DNA of 35,341 nucleotides from GWE2-51-13 sp041736705 (GCA_041736705.1 JBGSTC010000024.1:1-35341), one strand, 5' to 3'. Positions 6,913 to 15,208 are shown, counted from the first letter of the stretch. The notes: generated by a model from the letters alone, not told the origin. Numbers and translations: made by a program.

Positions 6913-8181
6913 ATGCGCCAGGAAAAATTCAGACGATATTTCCAGTTTCTGTTGGTTGTCTTAGCCGCGGGTTCGATTTATCCTTTGATTTATCTTAAGA
7001 CCGGTTATCAAGAAACGATTCTTCAAGTCTTCAACATGACTTTGCCTCAGTTAAACAATATGTACTCCGTATTGGGCATGGTCTTCGTCGTCGGCTACTT
7101 CCCCAGCGGCTTGTTGAGCGACAAGTTCTCGGCGAAGAAACTGCTTGCGATCTCATTGTTCTTTACGGGTTTAGGCGGTCTATGGTTCGCCCAGATCCCC
7201 GCTTACAACAACGTCGTCATCATCTTCGCAATCTGGGGTGTATTCTCCGTCTTCACCTTCTGGAGCGCCCACATGAAAATCGTCAAACTGCTTGCCACAG
7301 ACAATGAACAAGGCAAATTCTTCGGTATCCTGGACGGCGGACGCGGTGTCGTCGAAGCCGCATTGGCCAGCTTGGCCGTCTTCATCTTCTCCAGCATCCT
7401 CGGTGGTAGTGCGGATCTCGGCGCCAAAAAAGAAGCCCTAATCGGTGTCATCTACATGTATTCCGCCGTGTTGATCCTGACCTCCATCCTCATCATGATC
7501 TTCGTCCAAGACGACAAAAAGATCATCACCACCGCAGTCGCCGGCGAACCGAAAGAAAAATTCAGTTTCGCGACCGTCTTCAAACTCTTCAAAAACAAAT
7601 ATGTCTACCTGCATGGCGGAATCATCTTCATGGGTTATGCCGTGTTCTGGACCGTTTACTACTTAGGCGGATTCCTTGAATCCAACATCGGTATCGATCC
7701 GGTCACCGTCGCCACCATCATGGTCGTCGTCCTGTGGATGCGTCCGGTCGGCGGATTCGTCGCCGGGTTCTTGGCTGACAAAATCGGCAAAGACACCGTT
7801 CAAATGGTCTCCTTGGCGGGCGCCGCGATCTGTTTGCTTGGCACCGCTCTGTTACCGGTATCCTCCGGTGCGACCCTGTTTACCGCTTTGGTTGTGTTGC
7901 TCGGCGTCTTCCTGTATGCTATCCGTGGAACCTACTGGTCCTTGCTTGGCGACTATAAGATCGAAGCCGCGATCCTGGGAACAGCGATCGGCGTCATCTC
8001 CTTCATCGGTTACCTACCGGACATCATCCTTCCGCAATTCAACAGCTTCCTTTGGGCGACCTTCGGAAACAACGGCGGATACAACGCCTACTTCATCTCC
8101 AGCGCCATCATCGGCTTGGTCGGCGTCGTCTTGGTCTTCATCTTCGGTATGCTCGTTAAGAAAGAAAAAGCTGCGAAGTAA
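6913..8181 (+). CDS. yqcE: MFS transporter, YqcE-like, copy 1
   Basis: A 422-residue major facilitator protein with about twelve transmembrane segments. The loop after segment 2 reads GLLSDKFSAKKLLA, the MFS motif A position, and the central loop after residue 195 (VQDDKKIITTAVAGEPKEK) is charged and cytoplasmic. NEQGKFFGILDGGRGVVEAA resembles the conserved segment of the UhpC/YihN/YqcE group of sugar and organophosphate transporters. The start has GGGAGG five bases upstream. It probably imports the substrate of this cluster. A second, very similar copy lies at 12309-13637. The YqcE name rests on family resemblance and gene neighbourhood. Confidence 0.75.
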   Translation: MRQEKFRRYFQFLLVVLAAGSIYPLIYLKTGYQETILQVFNMTLPQLNNMYSVLGMVFVVGYFPSGLLSDKFSAKKLLAISLFFTGLGGLWFAQIPAYNNVVIIFAIWGVFSVFTFWSAHMKIVKLLATDNEQGKFFGILDGGRGVVEAALASLAVFIFSSILGGSADLGAKKEALIGVIYMYSAVLILTSILIMIFVQDDKKIITTAVAGEPKEKFSFATVFKLFKNKYVYLHGGIIFMGYAVFWTVYYLGGFLESNIGIDPVTVATIMVVVLWMRPVGGFVAGFLADKIGKDTVQMVSLAGAAICLLGTALLPVSSGATLFTALVVLLGVFLYAIRGTYWSLLGDYKIEAAILGTAIGVISFIGYLPDIILPQFNSFLWATFGNNGGYNAYFISSAIIGLVGVVLVFIFGMLVKKEKAAK

Positions 8182-8199
8182 ACAGCTTACAGGAGTCTT

Positions 8200-8994
8200 A
8201 TGAACCTTATTTGCCTGGTAAAATTCGTCCCGGATGTCGAGGACTTCAAGTATGACGTCACACGCAACGTATTGATCCGCGAGAACGTCAAGATGATCCT
8301 GAACCCGGACGACGCCTGTGCCTTGGCGTTCTGCTTGAAAGTGAAGGAAAAAAATCCGGATACTTTCGTGGAGATCGTCAGTATGGCACCCACAAGCGTC
8401 GTCGGGATGCTGGAGGATTTACTGCGGCGCAATTTCGACCAAGCGACTTTGATTTCCGATCGGATGTATGTCGGCAGCGACACCTATGTGACCAGCCGGA
8501 TCCTGGCAAGGTATTTAGAGGGAAAAACCTTCGACTGTATCTTGACGGGAACCCACAGCCTGGATGGCGATACGTCGCATGTTCCATCGCAAGTGGGCGA
8601 AGCCCTTCACCTCCATCAGATGTCAAACATCGTGAAAATCGAAGAAACTCAATTCAAAACAGGTTGGCCGGTCGTCGACGTCGATAGCGAGAGATTCATC
8701 TCTTCCTATCGCGTCGGCCTCCCGGCGATCTTAAGTGTCTCGAAAGAAAGCAAATACAAACTACCGTTTGTTAAGTTTAAGCATCTGGACTTGGATGTCA
8801 GCGATAAAGTCAAAATCATCACCAACAACAATTTAGGGTTCAGGGCGGATGAAGTCGGACTCGAGGGTTCATTGACCCAAGTCTCACGCACATTCACCAA
8901 AAACCTGCAGAAAGAAGACCGCATTTTCGTGAAGACGGATAAAGAAGGCATCGATAAGGTCTATGACTTCCTAGAAGCCAAAGGATTCATCTAA
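8200..8994 (+). CDS. ygcR: electron transfer flavoprotein beta subunit-like, YgcR-type
   Basis: A 264-residue EtfB-family protein. Characteristic parts are the N-terminal LICLVKFVPDVEDFKYD, the ILNPDDACALAFCLKVKEKN nucleotide-binding region, and TGTHSLDGDTSHVPSQVGEALH, the usual TGxQSxDxDTGQVGPxLAExL segment. In Etf dimers the beta subunit binds AMP, or a second FAD in bifurcating forms. AGGAG lies four to five bases before the ATG, and the alpha-like gene follows after one base. The pair should accept electrons from the FAD-linked dehydrogenase upstream, as in lactate dehydrogenase-Etf complexes. Whether it bifurcates cannot be told from the sequence. Confidence 0.8.
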   Translation: MNLICLVKFVPDVEDFKYDVTRNVLIRENVKMILNPDDACALAFCLKVKEKNPDTFVEIVSMAPTSVVGMLEDLLRRNFDQATLISDRMYVGSDTYVTSRILARYLEGKTFDCILTGTHSLDGDTSHVPSQVGEALHLHQMSNIVKIEETQFKTGWPVVDVDSERFISSYRVGLPAILSVSKESKYKLPFVKFKHLDLDVSDKVKIITNNNLGFRADEVGLEGSLTQVSRTFTKNLQKEDRIFVKTDKEGIDKVYDFLEAKGFI

Positions 8995-8995
8995 C

Positions 8996-9940
8996 ATGAA
9001 AAAGAGCCTGATCTATTTGGACGCGGAAAACGTCCGAAATTCCATCGACCTCTTGGAAGTGGCGAGACTAATCCATGGCGAAGGGGAAGTGGAGACCTAT
9101 GCCCTCTGCATCCACCAATGTCCCAAGGAAGCCTATGGGAAATTCGACGTGATCATCAACGTCCAGGATGATTCCATCCAGACCTACGATGTCTTGAATA
9201 TCACCAATTGCCTGGAGGAGATGCATCGCAACTACACCTTCGACAGCATCCTCATTCCAGCCACACATATCGGAAGAATGCTTGCCCCGCGCTTATCGAT
9301 GCGGCTACATGTCGGGTTGGTCGCGGATGTCACGGCGATCGATCATCACGACGGCGTGCTTGAAATGGTACGGCCGGCGTATAGCGGTAAGATCATGGCC
9401 GGGATCGTCAATCGAGGACGCGTACCGATCATGATGAGCGTACGGCAGAACATCTTCAACTACACTTCGGAAATAGTCAAGAATACCCTTAGCATCAACG
9501 TTTATCCAACCTCCGTCCAAGCCAGCAACATCAGCCTGCTTGAGGTGAAGGTGAAAGAGAAAACCAAGGATATAAGAGAAAGCACGGTGTTGATTTCGGG
9601 CGGCGGCGGCGTGATGGATCAGTTCCATCGGCTGGACGAGTTGGCCATCGAACTCAACGCCCAAGTCTCGGCCAGCCGCAGGATCATCGACAGCGGGATT
9701 GCGACACGCAAGATCCAAGTCGGTCAATCCGGCAACACGGTCAGCCCGAAACTGTATATCGCCCTGGGGATCTATGGATCCCTGCAGCACATCGAAGGAT
9801 TGAAGAACGTCGAGAACATCATCTCCGTCAACATCGATAAAGACGCGCCGATCTGCAGTTTGTCGGACATCGTCGTCGAAGGGGACGCGGTCGAGTTCAT
9901 CGAGAAACTAGTCGAAAAGATCAGACGCGAAAAAGTCTGA
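8996..9940 (+). CDS. ygcQ: electron transfer flavoprotein alpha subunit-like, YgcQ-type
   Basis: A 314-residue EtfA-family protein. The N-terminal half is the variable Etf domain. The C-terminal FAD-binding domain is clear: LISGGGGVMDQFHRLDELA, VSASRRIIDSGIATRKIQVG, then QSGNTVSPKLYIALGIYGS, QHIEGLKNVENIISVNID and KDAPICSLSDIVVEGD, matching the conserved alpha-subunit order. No ferredoxin domain is fused at the N-terminus, unlike many lactate dehydrogenase-linked Etf alpha subunits. Its start follows the beta stop by one base, with AAAGGA inside the end of the beta gene, so the subunits are translationally coupled. Partner flavoprotein for the dehydrogenase at 5309-6781. Confidence 0.82.
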   Translation: MKKSLIYLDAENVRNSIDLLEVARLIHGEGEVETYALCIHQCPKEAYGKFDVIINVQDDSIQTYDVLNITNCLEEMHRNYTFDSILIPATHIGRMLAPRLSMRLHVGLVADVTAIDHHDGVLEMVRPAYSGKIMAGIVNRGRVPIMMSVRQNIFNYTSEIVKNTLSINVYPTSVQASNISLLEVKVKEKTKDIRESTVLISGGGGVMDQFHRLDELAIELNAQVSASRRIIDSGIATRKIQVGQSGNTVSPKLYIALGIYGSLQHIEGLKNVENIISVNIDKDAPICSLSDIVVEGDAVEFIEKLVEKIRREKV

Positions 9941-9957
9941 ACAACAAGGAGAAACAC

Positions 9958-10737
9958 ATGAACATTCTGGATTTCAATATGGACTTCTTTTCCCTTAAAG
10001 GGAAAAACGCCATCGTCACCGGTGGGAACAGCGGATTAGGACAAGCCTTCGCAACCTCTTTGGCCAAAGCCGGCGCCAACATCATGGCCGTCAGCATCAT
10101 GGACGATGGTGGCGAAACGAAAGAAATGATCGAATCCTGCGGCGTACAATACAAGCATGTCTTCGCGGACATCACCGCGGAAGGCGAATGCAAACGCGTC
10201 GTCAAAGATTGCGTCGACACGTTCGGCAGCATCGACATCCTGGTCAACTGCGCCGGGATCTGCATCAACATCGAAGACGTCACCAAATTCGGACGCCGCG
10301 AATGGGATAAGATGGTCGCCGTCAACTTGACCGCCGCCTTCGAAATGACCCACGAATCCATCCAATACATGATTCCCCAGAAGAGCGGGAAAATCATCAA
10401 CATCGCTTCCTTGTTCGCGTTCCTAGGCGGACAATGGTCGCCTGCCTACGCCGCAACCAAACACGGCATCGTCGGTTTGACGAAGTCCATGTGTGATGAA
10501 CTGGCTCAGTTCAACATCCAGGTGAACGCCATTTCCCCGGGTTACTTCGCGACGAAACTGACCGAAAAAACCCGTTCCGATGCGAAACGCAACGGCGAAA
10601 TCCTTGCCCACATCCCGGCGAACCGCTGGGGCTGGTTGGCCGACTTGATGGGGACCTGCGTCTTCTTGGCAAGTCCGGCTTCCAACTATGTCAACGGACA
10701 TAACCTGACTGTAGACGGCGGTTACTTAATGAGATAA
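9958..10737 (+). CDS. ygcW: SDR oxidoreductase, YgcW / deoxygluconate dehydrogenase-like
   Basis: A 259-residue classical short-chain dehydrogenase. Seen are the cofactor motif TGGNSGLG, the NCAG motif, catalytic Ser151 (NIASLFAFLGG), Tyr164 and Lys168 (YAATK), and the C-terminal ISPGYFATKLTE plus VNGHNLTVDGGY segments. The closest functional relatives are KduD-type 2-dehydro-3-deoxygluconate 5-dehydrogenases and E. coli YgcW, so a keto/hydroxy interconversion on a sugar acid or polyol is likely. The SDR family is broad, so the substrate stays open. AAGGAG lies six bases before the ATG. A hairpin with a GCAA tetraloop follows the stop codon. Confidence 0.83.
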   Translation: MNILDFNMDFFSLKGKNAIVTGGNSGLGQAFATSLAKAGANIMAVSIMDDGGETKEMIESCGVQYKHVFADITAEGECKRVVKDCVDTFGSIDILVNCAGICINIEDVTKFGRREWDKMVAVNLTAAFEMTHESIQYMIPQKSGKIINIASLFAFLGGQWSPAYAATKHGIVGLTKSMCDELAQFNIQVNAISPGYFATKLTEKTRSDAKRNGEILAHIPANRWGWLADLMGTCVFLASPASNYVNGHNLTVDGGYLMR

Positions 10738-10755
10738 TGATGCGCAAGCATCATT
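10736..10755 (+). other. intercistronic hairpin with GNRA tetraloop
   Basis: Perfect 8-bp stem AATGATGC/GCATCATT closed by GCAA. It overlaps the TAA of the SDR gene and lies ten bases upstream of the AAGGAG of the kinase gene. No U-tract follows, so it is more likely an mRNA-stability or processing element than a terminator. Confidence 0.5.
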
Positions 10756-10778
10756 CTTTCAACACAAGGAGAAAGCGC

Positions 10779-12212
10779 ATGAGCGACAAGTATTTCATCG
10801 GTATCGACAGCGGATCGCAAAGCACCAAAGTCTATATCTATAATCAACACGGCGAAATCATCTGCAGCGCCAGCGAAGGGCTGAAACCGATGATGAGCCG
10901 TCAATTCGGCTATGTGGAACATCCCGACGACGATCTTTGGGATAGTTTGAAAATCGTATTGAAGAAAGTCATGAAGGAATTCAAGGGAGACGTCAACGAT
11001 ATCAAAGGATTGGGACTATGCTCGATCCGTTGCTGCCGCGTCTTCATGAAAGCCGACGGAACTTTACAGGCTCCGATTATGAGCTGGATGGATGTCCGTG
11101 CCTATGAAACCTACATCGACGATCCGGAAATCGCCTACACCTGTTCGACCTCGGGGTATCTGACCCATCGTTTGACCGGTCAATTCAAAGAAATGTCCGC
11201 GAACGCCTACCAATGGCAGTTCCCGGTCGATATGGACAAATGGGACTGGTCGGATGACAAGACGTATTTCGACGGCTTCAAAATCCCGCGTGAAAAACTG
11301 ATGGACATCCAAGTTCCGGGAACGATCTTAGGGTATGTGAACGAAAAAGCCTCCCTTGAGACCGGTTTACCGGTCGGTCTTCCGGTTGTTTCCACCGCCA
11401 ACGATAAAGCGGTCGAAGCGCTCGGATCCGGCTTGAACCAACCCAACGTCGGCTTGGTTTCCCTTGGAACCTACATCACCTCGATGGTTTTCGGCAACAA
11501 GAACATCCCGCAAGCCACCAATTTCTTCACCAATCTTTCCTGCATCCCGCAGAAATATCTCTACGAAAGCGGCGGCATCCGCAGAGGCATGTGGCTGGTT
11601 TCCTGGTATAAAGGGATCATCGGCGAAGAATACGCCGCCAAAGCCAAGGCGGAAGGCTATTCCGTCGAAGATTACCTTGCCCGTGAAGCCGCCGACGTAC
11701 CGGCCGGATCCGACGGTCTGATGACCATCCCCGACTGGTTGGCCCCCGCGACGCAACTCTACCGTAAAGGCGTGATGTTGGGCTTTGACGAACGCCATAC
11801 CCGCGGTCACATCTACCGCTCCATCCTCGAAGGCATCGCCATGACCTTGAAGAACAGCTACGATGCCATGAACGCCGAATTGGGCGTCACCCCGGAAAAG
11901 ATCATCGTCTCCGGCGGCGGATCCAACAGTGATTTATACATGCAGATTTTCGCCGACATGTACGGTGTCAAAACGGTACGTAACGAAATCAACGGGGCGG
12001 CTTCCCTGGGCGCCGCTATGTGCGCAGCCGTCGCTTCCGGCGTCTACAAGGATTTCGACGAAGCCGTCGCCCACATGATCAAACAAAAAGACGAGTTCCA
12101 TCCCAACATGGAAAACCATAGGATCTACCAGAAACTAAACAACCAGGCTTACCGTGATCTACCGAAAATGTTGGAGAGCACGTTGAAGTCGGTTTACGAA
12201 GGATTGAAGTAA
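10779..12212 (+). CDS. ygcE: FGGY-family carbohydrate kinase, YgcE-like
   Basis: A 477-residue FGGY kinase, the normal length. It has the N-terminal phosphate motif FIGIDSGSQSTKVYIYN, catalytic-base Asp209 in STANDKAVEALGSG, and the C-terminal ATP segment IIVSGGGSNSDLYMQIFADM followed by INGAASLGAAMCAAVASG. Family members phosphorylate polyols, ketoses or other sugars. E. coli YgcE is the uncharacterised relative found beside the same set of genes. The start is the ATG at 10779 with AAGGAG seven bases upstream; the in-frame ATG at 10737 falls inside the hairpin. It should convert the imported substrate to a phosphate ester, perhaps the RpiR ligand. Confidence 0.83.
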   Translation: MSDKYFIGIDSGSQSTKVYIYNQHGEIICSASEGLKPMMSRQFGYVEHPDDDLWDSLKIVLKKVMKEFKGDVNDIKGLGLCSIRCCRVFMKADGTLQAPIMSWMDVRAYETYIDDPEIAYTCSTSGYLTHRLTGQFKEMSANAYQWQFPVDMDKWDWSDDKTYFDGFKIPREKLMDIQVPGTILGYVNEKASLETGLPVGLPVVSTANDKAVEALGSGLNQPNVGLVSLGTYITSMVFGNKNIPQATNFFTNLSCIPQKYLYESGGIRRGMWLVSWYKGIIGEEYAAKAKAEGYSVEDYLAREAADVPAGSDGLMTIPDWLAPATQLYRKGVMLGFDERHTRGHIYRSILEGIAMTLKNSYDAMNAELGVTPEKIIVSGGGSNSDLYMQIFADMYGVKTVRNEINGAASLGAAMCAAVASGVYKDFDEAVAHMIKQKDEFHPNMENHRIYQKLNNQAYRDLPKMLESTLKSVYEGLK

Positions 12213-12218
12213 ACGCAG

Positions 12219-12246
12219 GCGAAGTGAAAGAATCCTTTCACTTCGC
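12219..12246 (+). other. intercistronic 12-bp hairpin, GCGAAGTG type
   Basis: Perfect 12-bp stem GCGAAGTGAAAG/CTTTCACTTCGC around AATC, seven bases after the kinase stop codon. The next bases (ATCTTTCATC) are only weakly T-rich, so it may cause partial termination. A related hairpin with the same GCGAAGTG base lies at 13665-13692, and the two bracket the second MFS gene. Confidence 0.6.
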
Positions 12247-12308
12247 ATCTTTCATCCGCATCCATTCATCATTCGATCCTATACCCACGAAGGAAAAGGG
12301 AGGCCGCA

Positions 12309-13637
12309 ATGCGCCAAGAAAAATTCAGACGCTATTTTCAGTTTCTGTTAGTTGTCTTCGCCGCTGGTTCGATATATCCTTTGATCTACCTTAAAACGAA
12401 TTATCAAGAAACCATCCTTCAAGTTTTCAATATGACCTTACCGCAACTCAACGACATGTATTCCTTCTTGGGGCTCCTTTTCGTCATCGGGTATTTCCCC
12501 AGCGGTCTACTCAGCGATAAATTCTCCGCGAAGAAACTCCTCGCGGTCTCCTTGTTTCTGACCGGTCTTGGCGGACTCTGGTTCGCCCAAGTCCCCGATT
12601 ACAGCAGCGTCGTGATCATCTTCTCGATTTGGGGCATCTTCTCCGTCTTTACCTTCTGGAGCGCCCACATGAAGATCGTCAAACTGCTCGCCAAAGACAA
12701 CGAACAAGGCAAGTTCTTCGGTATCCTGGATGGCGGAAGAGGTCTGGTCGAAGCGATTCTCGCCAGTCTCGCGGTCTTCATTTTCTCCAACATCCTCGGT
12801 ACAAGTTCGGACCTCGAATTGAAGAAAAGCGCCCTGATCGGCGTCATCTACATGTATTCGGCGGTTCTGCTTCTTGCCTCCACGCTGATCATGGTGTTTG
12901 TTGAAGACGACAAGAAAGTTGCGGCACGCCTCGGCACTACCGGAACGGCGGAGAAAGCTCCGAAATTCCATTTCTCCGATCTTCTCAAACTTTTCTCCAA
13001 CAAGTTCATCTACCTCCATGGCGGAATCATCTTCATGGGTTACACCGTCTTCTGGACGGTCTACTACCTCGGTGGTTTCTTGGAAACGAACATCGGGATC
13101 GATCCGGTTTCCGTCGCGACGATCATGGTCTTTGTCCTCTGGATGCGTCCGGTCGGCGGTTTCCTCGGCGGTTATCTGGCGGATAAATTCGGCAAGACGA
13201 ACATCCAACTCGGAGCGCTTGTCGGAGCCAGTACCTGCTTGATCATCGCCGCTTCTTTACCCGCAAGCGCCGGTCAAACCGTCTTCTCAATCCTACTTGT
13301 CTTACTTGGCATTTTCTTCTATACGATTCGCGGTACCTATTGGTCCCTCCTCAACGAATACAAGATCGAAGCCGGCATCCTCGGTTCCGCCATCGGTGCT
13401 GTTTCCTTCATCGGATATCTCCCCGACGTCTTGACCCCTCAATTGAACAGTTACCTATGGGCGACGTTCGGTGCGACCGGTGGGTATAACGCCTACTTCA
13501 TCACCAGCGGAATCATGGGTTTCGTCGGTGTCGCCTTCGTATTGGTCTTCGCCTATTTGATCAAGAAGGAAAAAGCGATAGAATCCGCGAAAGCTTCTGC
13601 GCCTGTCCAAACGAAACCGGTTCAAAACGAAGCCTAG
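12309..13637 (+). CDS. MFS transporter, YqcE-like, copy 2
   Basis: A 442-residue paralogue of the MFS protein at 6913-8181. The first 70 residues differ at only a few positions and most transmembrane segments are alike. The central loop (ARLGTTGTAEKAPKFHF) and the C-terminal tail, which adds about twenty residues (ESAKASAPVQTKPVQNEA), have diverged. The similarity includes the upstream AAAAGGGAGGCC ribosome binding site. About twelve transmembrane segments are predicted. Two copies in one cluster may move different substrates, or one may import and the other export. It is flanked by two related hairpins, so it may have been inserted as a unit. Confidence 0.78.
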   Translation: MRQEKFRRYFQFLLVVFAAGSIYPLIYLKTNYQETILQVFNMTLPQLNDMYSFLGLLFVIGYFPSGLLSDKFSAKKLLAVSLFLTGLGGLWFAQVPDYSSVVIIFSIWGIFSVFTFWSAHMKIVKLLAKDNEQGKFFGILDGGRGLVEAILASLAVFIFSNILGTSSDLELKKSALIGVIYMYSAVLLLASTLIMVFVEDDKKVAARLGTTGTAEKAPKFHFSDLLKLFSNKFIYLHGGIIFMGYTVFWTVYYLGGFLETNIGIDPVSVATIMVFVLWMRPVGGFLGGYLADKFGKTNIQLGALVGASTCLIIAASLPASAGQTVFSILLVLLGIFFYTIRGTYWSLLNEYKIEAGILGSAIGAVSFIGYLPDVLTPQLNSYLWATFGATGGYNAYFITSGIMGFVGVAFVLVFAYLIKKEKAIESAKASAPVQTKPVQNEA

Positions 13638-13664
13638 AAAAGATTCGATGCTTTGGATCTAAAT

Positions 13665-13697
13665 GCGAAGTGGAGGGTGACTTCCACTTCGCTTTTT
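13665..13697 (+). terminator. terminator-like hairpin between MFS copy 2 and surE
   Basis: A 12-pair stem GCGAAGTGGAGG/CTTCCACTTCGC, with one G-U pair and a GTGA (GNRA) loop, is followed by five Ts. It shares the GCGAAGTG base with the hairpin at 12219-12246. The surE-like gene starts 19 bases later with its own strong ribosome binding site, so readthrough seems needed for its expression. Confidence 0.72.
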
Positions 13698-13715
13698 CAA
13701 TACAGGAGGTAAAAC

Positions 13716-14510
13716 ATGAAACCGATCATTCTAGTGACCAATGACGATGGCATCGATTCCCCGGGCTTATGGGCTGCGGCACACGCCGTATCCGACCTTG
13801 GCGAATTACTGATCGTCGCCCCCATGTTTCAGCAAACCGGGATGGCGCGCTCTTTTCCCAAAAGCGAGGATGTCGGTAGAATACAGAAGGTGATACGGAG
13901 AATCGGGAATCACGACGTGACGGCGTATGGCGTCCACGGTTCCCCGGCACAAGCGGTCGCCTATGGCGTGTTGGAACTTTGCCCCCGACTTCCGGATCTC
14001 TGTATCAGCGGAATCAATTACGGCGAGAACCTCGGATTGTCCGTCACCTGCAGCGGGACGCTCGGGGCGTGTTTCGAAGCGGACAGCCACGGCATCCCTT
14101 CCATCGCATTCTCCATCCAAACCGACCTCGACGATCAACACTCAAGCGATTTCAAGGCGATCGACTGGGATCCGATACGCAGGATCGTAGAAAAAATCAC
14201 CCGTCACCGGATGATCGAAGGATTCCCGAAGGACATCTCCATTTTCAACGTGAACATCCCCAACCATGCGGACGATGCGACGGAAGTGCGCATGACACGT
14301 CAGGGAAGATCCAACTACTCCGTCTTCATCAAGCCCGAACCCCGTGACTTCGATTCGTCCTATCCCTTGAAAACACGGATGGACGTGGCATTGTCTACGA
14401 CCGATCCGGCAAGCGACATCTATGCCCTGTTCTTTGATCATGTTGTCTCCGTCACACCCTTGTCCTGGGATCTTTCCTATCGCTTTTTCATTGATAATCC
14501 ATCCAAGTAG
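13716..14510 (+). CDS. surE: SurE-like phosphatase / 5'(3')-nucleotidase
   Basis: A 264-residue SurE-family metal-dependent phosphatase. It keeps the N-terminal metal motif VTNDDGIDSPGLWA, the GSPAQAVAYGVL segment and SGINYGENLGLSVTCSGTLG, which carries the family Asn. The usual serine ligand region (APDxxxSGxxxSxT) reads APMFQQTGMARSF, with Thr in place of Ser. SurE enzymes dephosphorylate nucleoside monophosphates and some other phosphate esters. GGAGG lies six bases before the ATG. Surviving as the last gene of a sugar cluster, it may hydrolyse a pathway phosphate ester instead of nucleotides; that is inference. A terminator follows. Confidence 0.83.
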   Translation: MKPIILVTNDDGIDSPGLWAAAHAVSDLGELLIVAPMFQQTGMARSFPKSEDVGRIQKVIRRIGNHDVTAYGVHGSPAQAVAYGVLELCPRLPDLCISGINYGENLGLSVTCSGTLGACFEADSHGIPSIAFSIQTDLDDQHSSDFKAIDWDPIRRIVEKITRHRMIEGFPKDISIFNVNIPNHADDATEVRMTRQGRSNYSVFIKPEPRDFDSSYPLKTRMDVALSTTDPASDIYALFFDHVVSVTPLSWDLSYRFFIDNPSK

Positions 14511-14533
14511 CGTTCAAGTGTTTCGTTTCCAAT

Positions 14534-14562
14534 AAGATTCGGGAGTGTTCCCGAATCTTTTT
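14534..14562 (+). terminator. rho-independent terminator after surE
   Basis: A perfect 11-bp stem AAGATTCGGGA/TCCCGAATCTT with a GTGT loop is followed by a T-run. It marks the end of the ygc-like cluster. Confidence 0.9.
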
Positions 14563-14647
14563 CATCCCTTCTTCATGGTCTCTTGTCCGATGTGGATGGT
14601 GGTTTCTCGTTGTAAAGGTACTCAGCATCCAAAAATGTATATAATAC

Positions 14648-14681
14648 TTGACATATAGTATATTATTATGTACTATGTGTC
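14648..14681 (+). promoter_or_regulatory. promoter with overlapping inverted-repeat operator
   Basis: A perfect TTGACA (14648-14653), 17 bases, then TACTAT (14671-14676). The arms GACATATAGTA (14650-14660) and TACTATGTGTC (14671-14681) are complementary at 10 of 11 positions, so one half-site covers the -35 box and the other the -10 box. The XRE-type regulator at 15210 is the obvious candidate to bind it. Confidence 0.7.
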
Positions 14682-14710
14682 TATAAAACAGAACAAAGGA
14701 GTCAACACTT

Positions 14711-15208
14711 ATGTCATATCAAGAAAAGAGAACCCTCTTCTCGATCGTATCCGGTATCCTCATCCTCGTCGCTTATGGAATCTATGCCTATGGGAAGTAT
14801 CAATCCGGGGCGATGATCGCCGATGATCTCACGTTCTGGGCGAAGACCATCCTGACCTTCATCGGGATCGGTATCGTGGTCAACATCGTCGGGCAGATCG
14901 TCTTCCACATTCTGATCGCGATCCAAATCGCCATCAAAGAGAAAATACACGATGTGAATGCGGACGACAAAGCCATCGAGAAGTCGATCGAAAACGAAAT
15001 GGTGACGGATGAAATGGACAAGATCATCGAGCTCAAATCGATGAGAATCGGTTTCTTCGTCTCCGGCATGGGATTCATGTCTGGATTGATTATGCTTGTC
15101 CTGAATTACTCCCCGGTCGTCATGCTGCAGATCGTCTTTGTCTCCTTCAGTGTCGGATCACTGCTTGAAGGTTTCCTGCAACTGTACTATTACAGAAAAG
15201 GCGTGTAA
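14711..15208 (+). CDS. four-helix membrane protein of an XRE-regulated operon
   Basis: A 165-residue hydrophobic protein of unknown function. Four membrane segments are visible, near residues 9-28, 42-70, 111-131 and 133-155, with a charged cytoplasmic loop between the second and third (KEKIHDVNADDKAIEKSIEN). It has no enzymatic motif. A small membrane protein followed by a short XRE regulator is a common pair in Bacillota, often responding to envelope or antimicrobial stress. AAAGGAG lies nine bases before the ATG. The stop is one base from the start of the regulator gene. Confidence 0.7.
   Translation: MSYQEKRTLFSIVSGILILVAYGIYAYGKYQSGAMIADDLTFWAKTILTFIGIGIVVNIVGQIVFHILIAIQIAIKEKIHDVNADDKAIEKSIENEMVTDEMDKIIELKSMRIGFFVSGMGFMSGLIMLVLNYSPVVMLQIVFVSFSVGSLLEGFLQLYYYRKGV

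Noticed and set aside
12507..13208. 233-codon minus-strand frame within the second MFS gene
   Set aside because: Highly charged, repetitive antisense frame; the plus strand encodes a full transporter.
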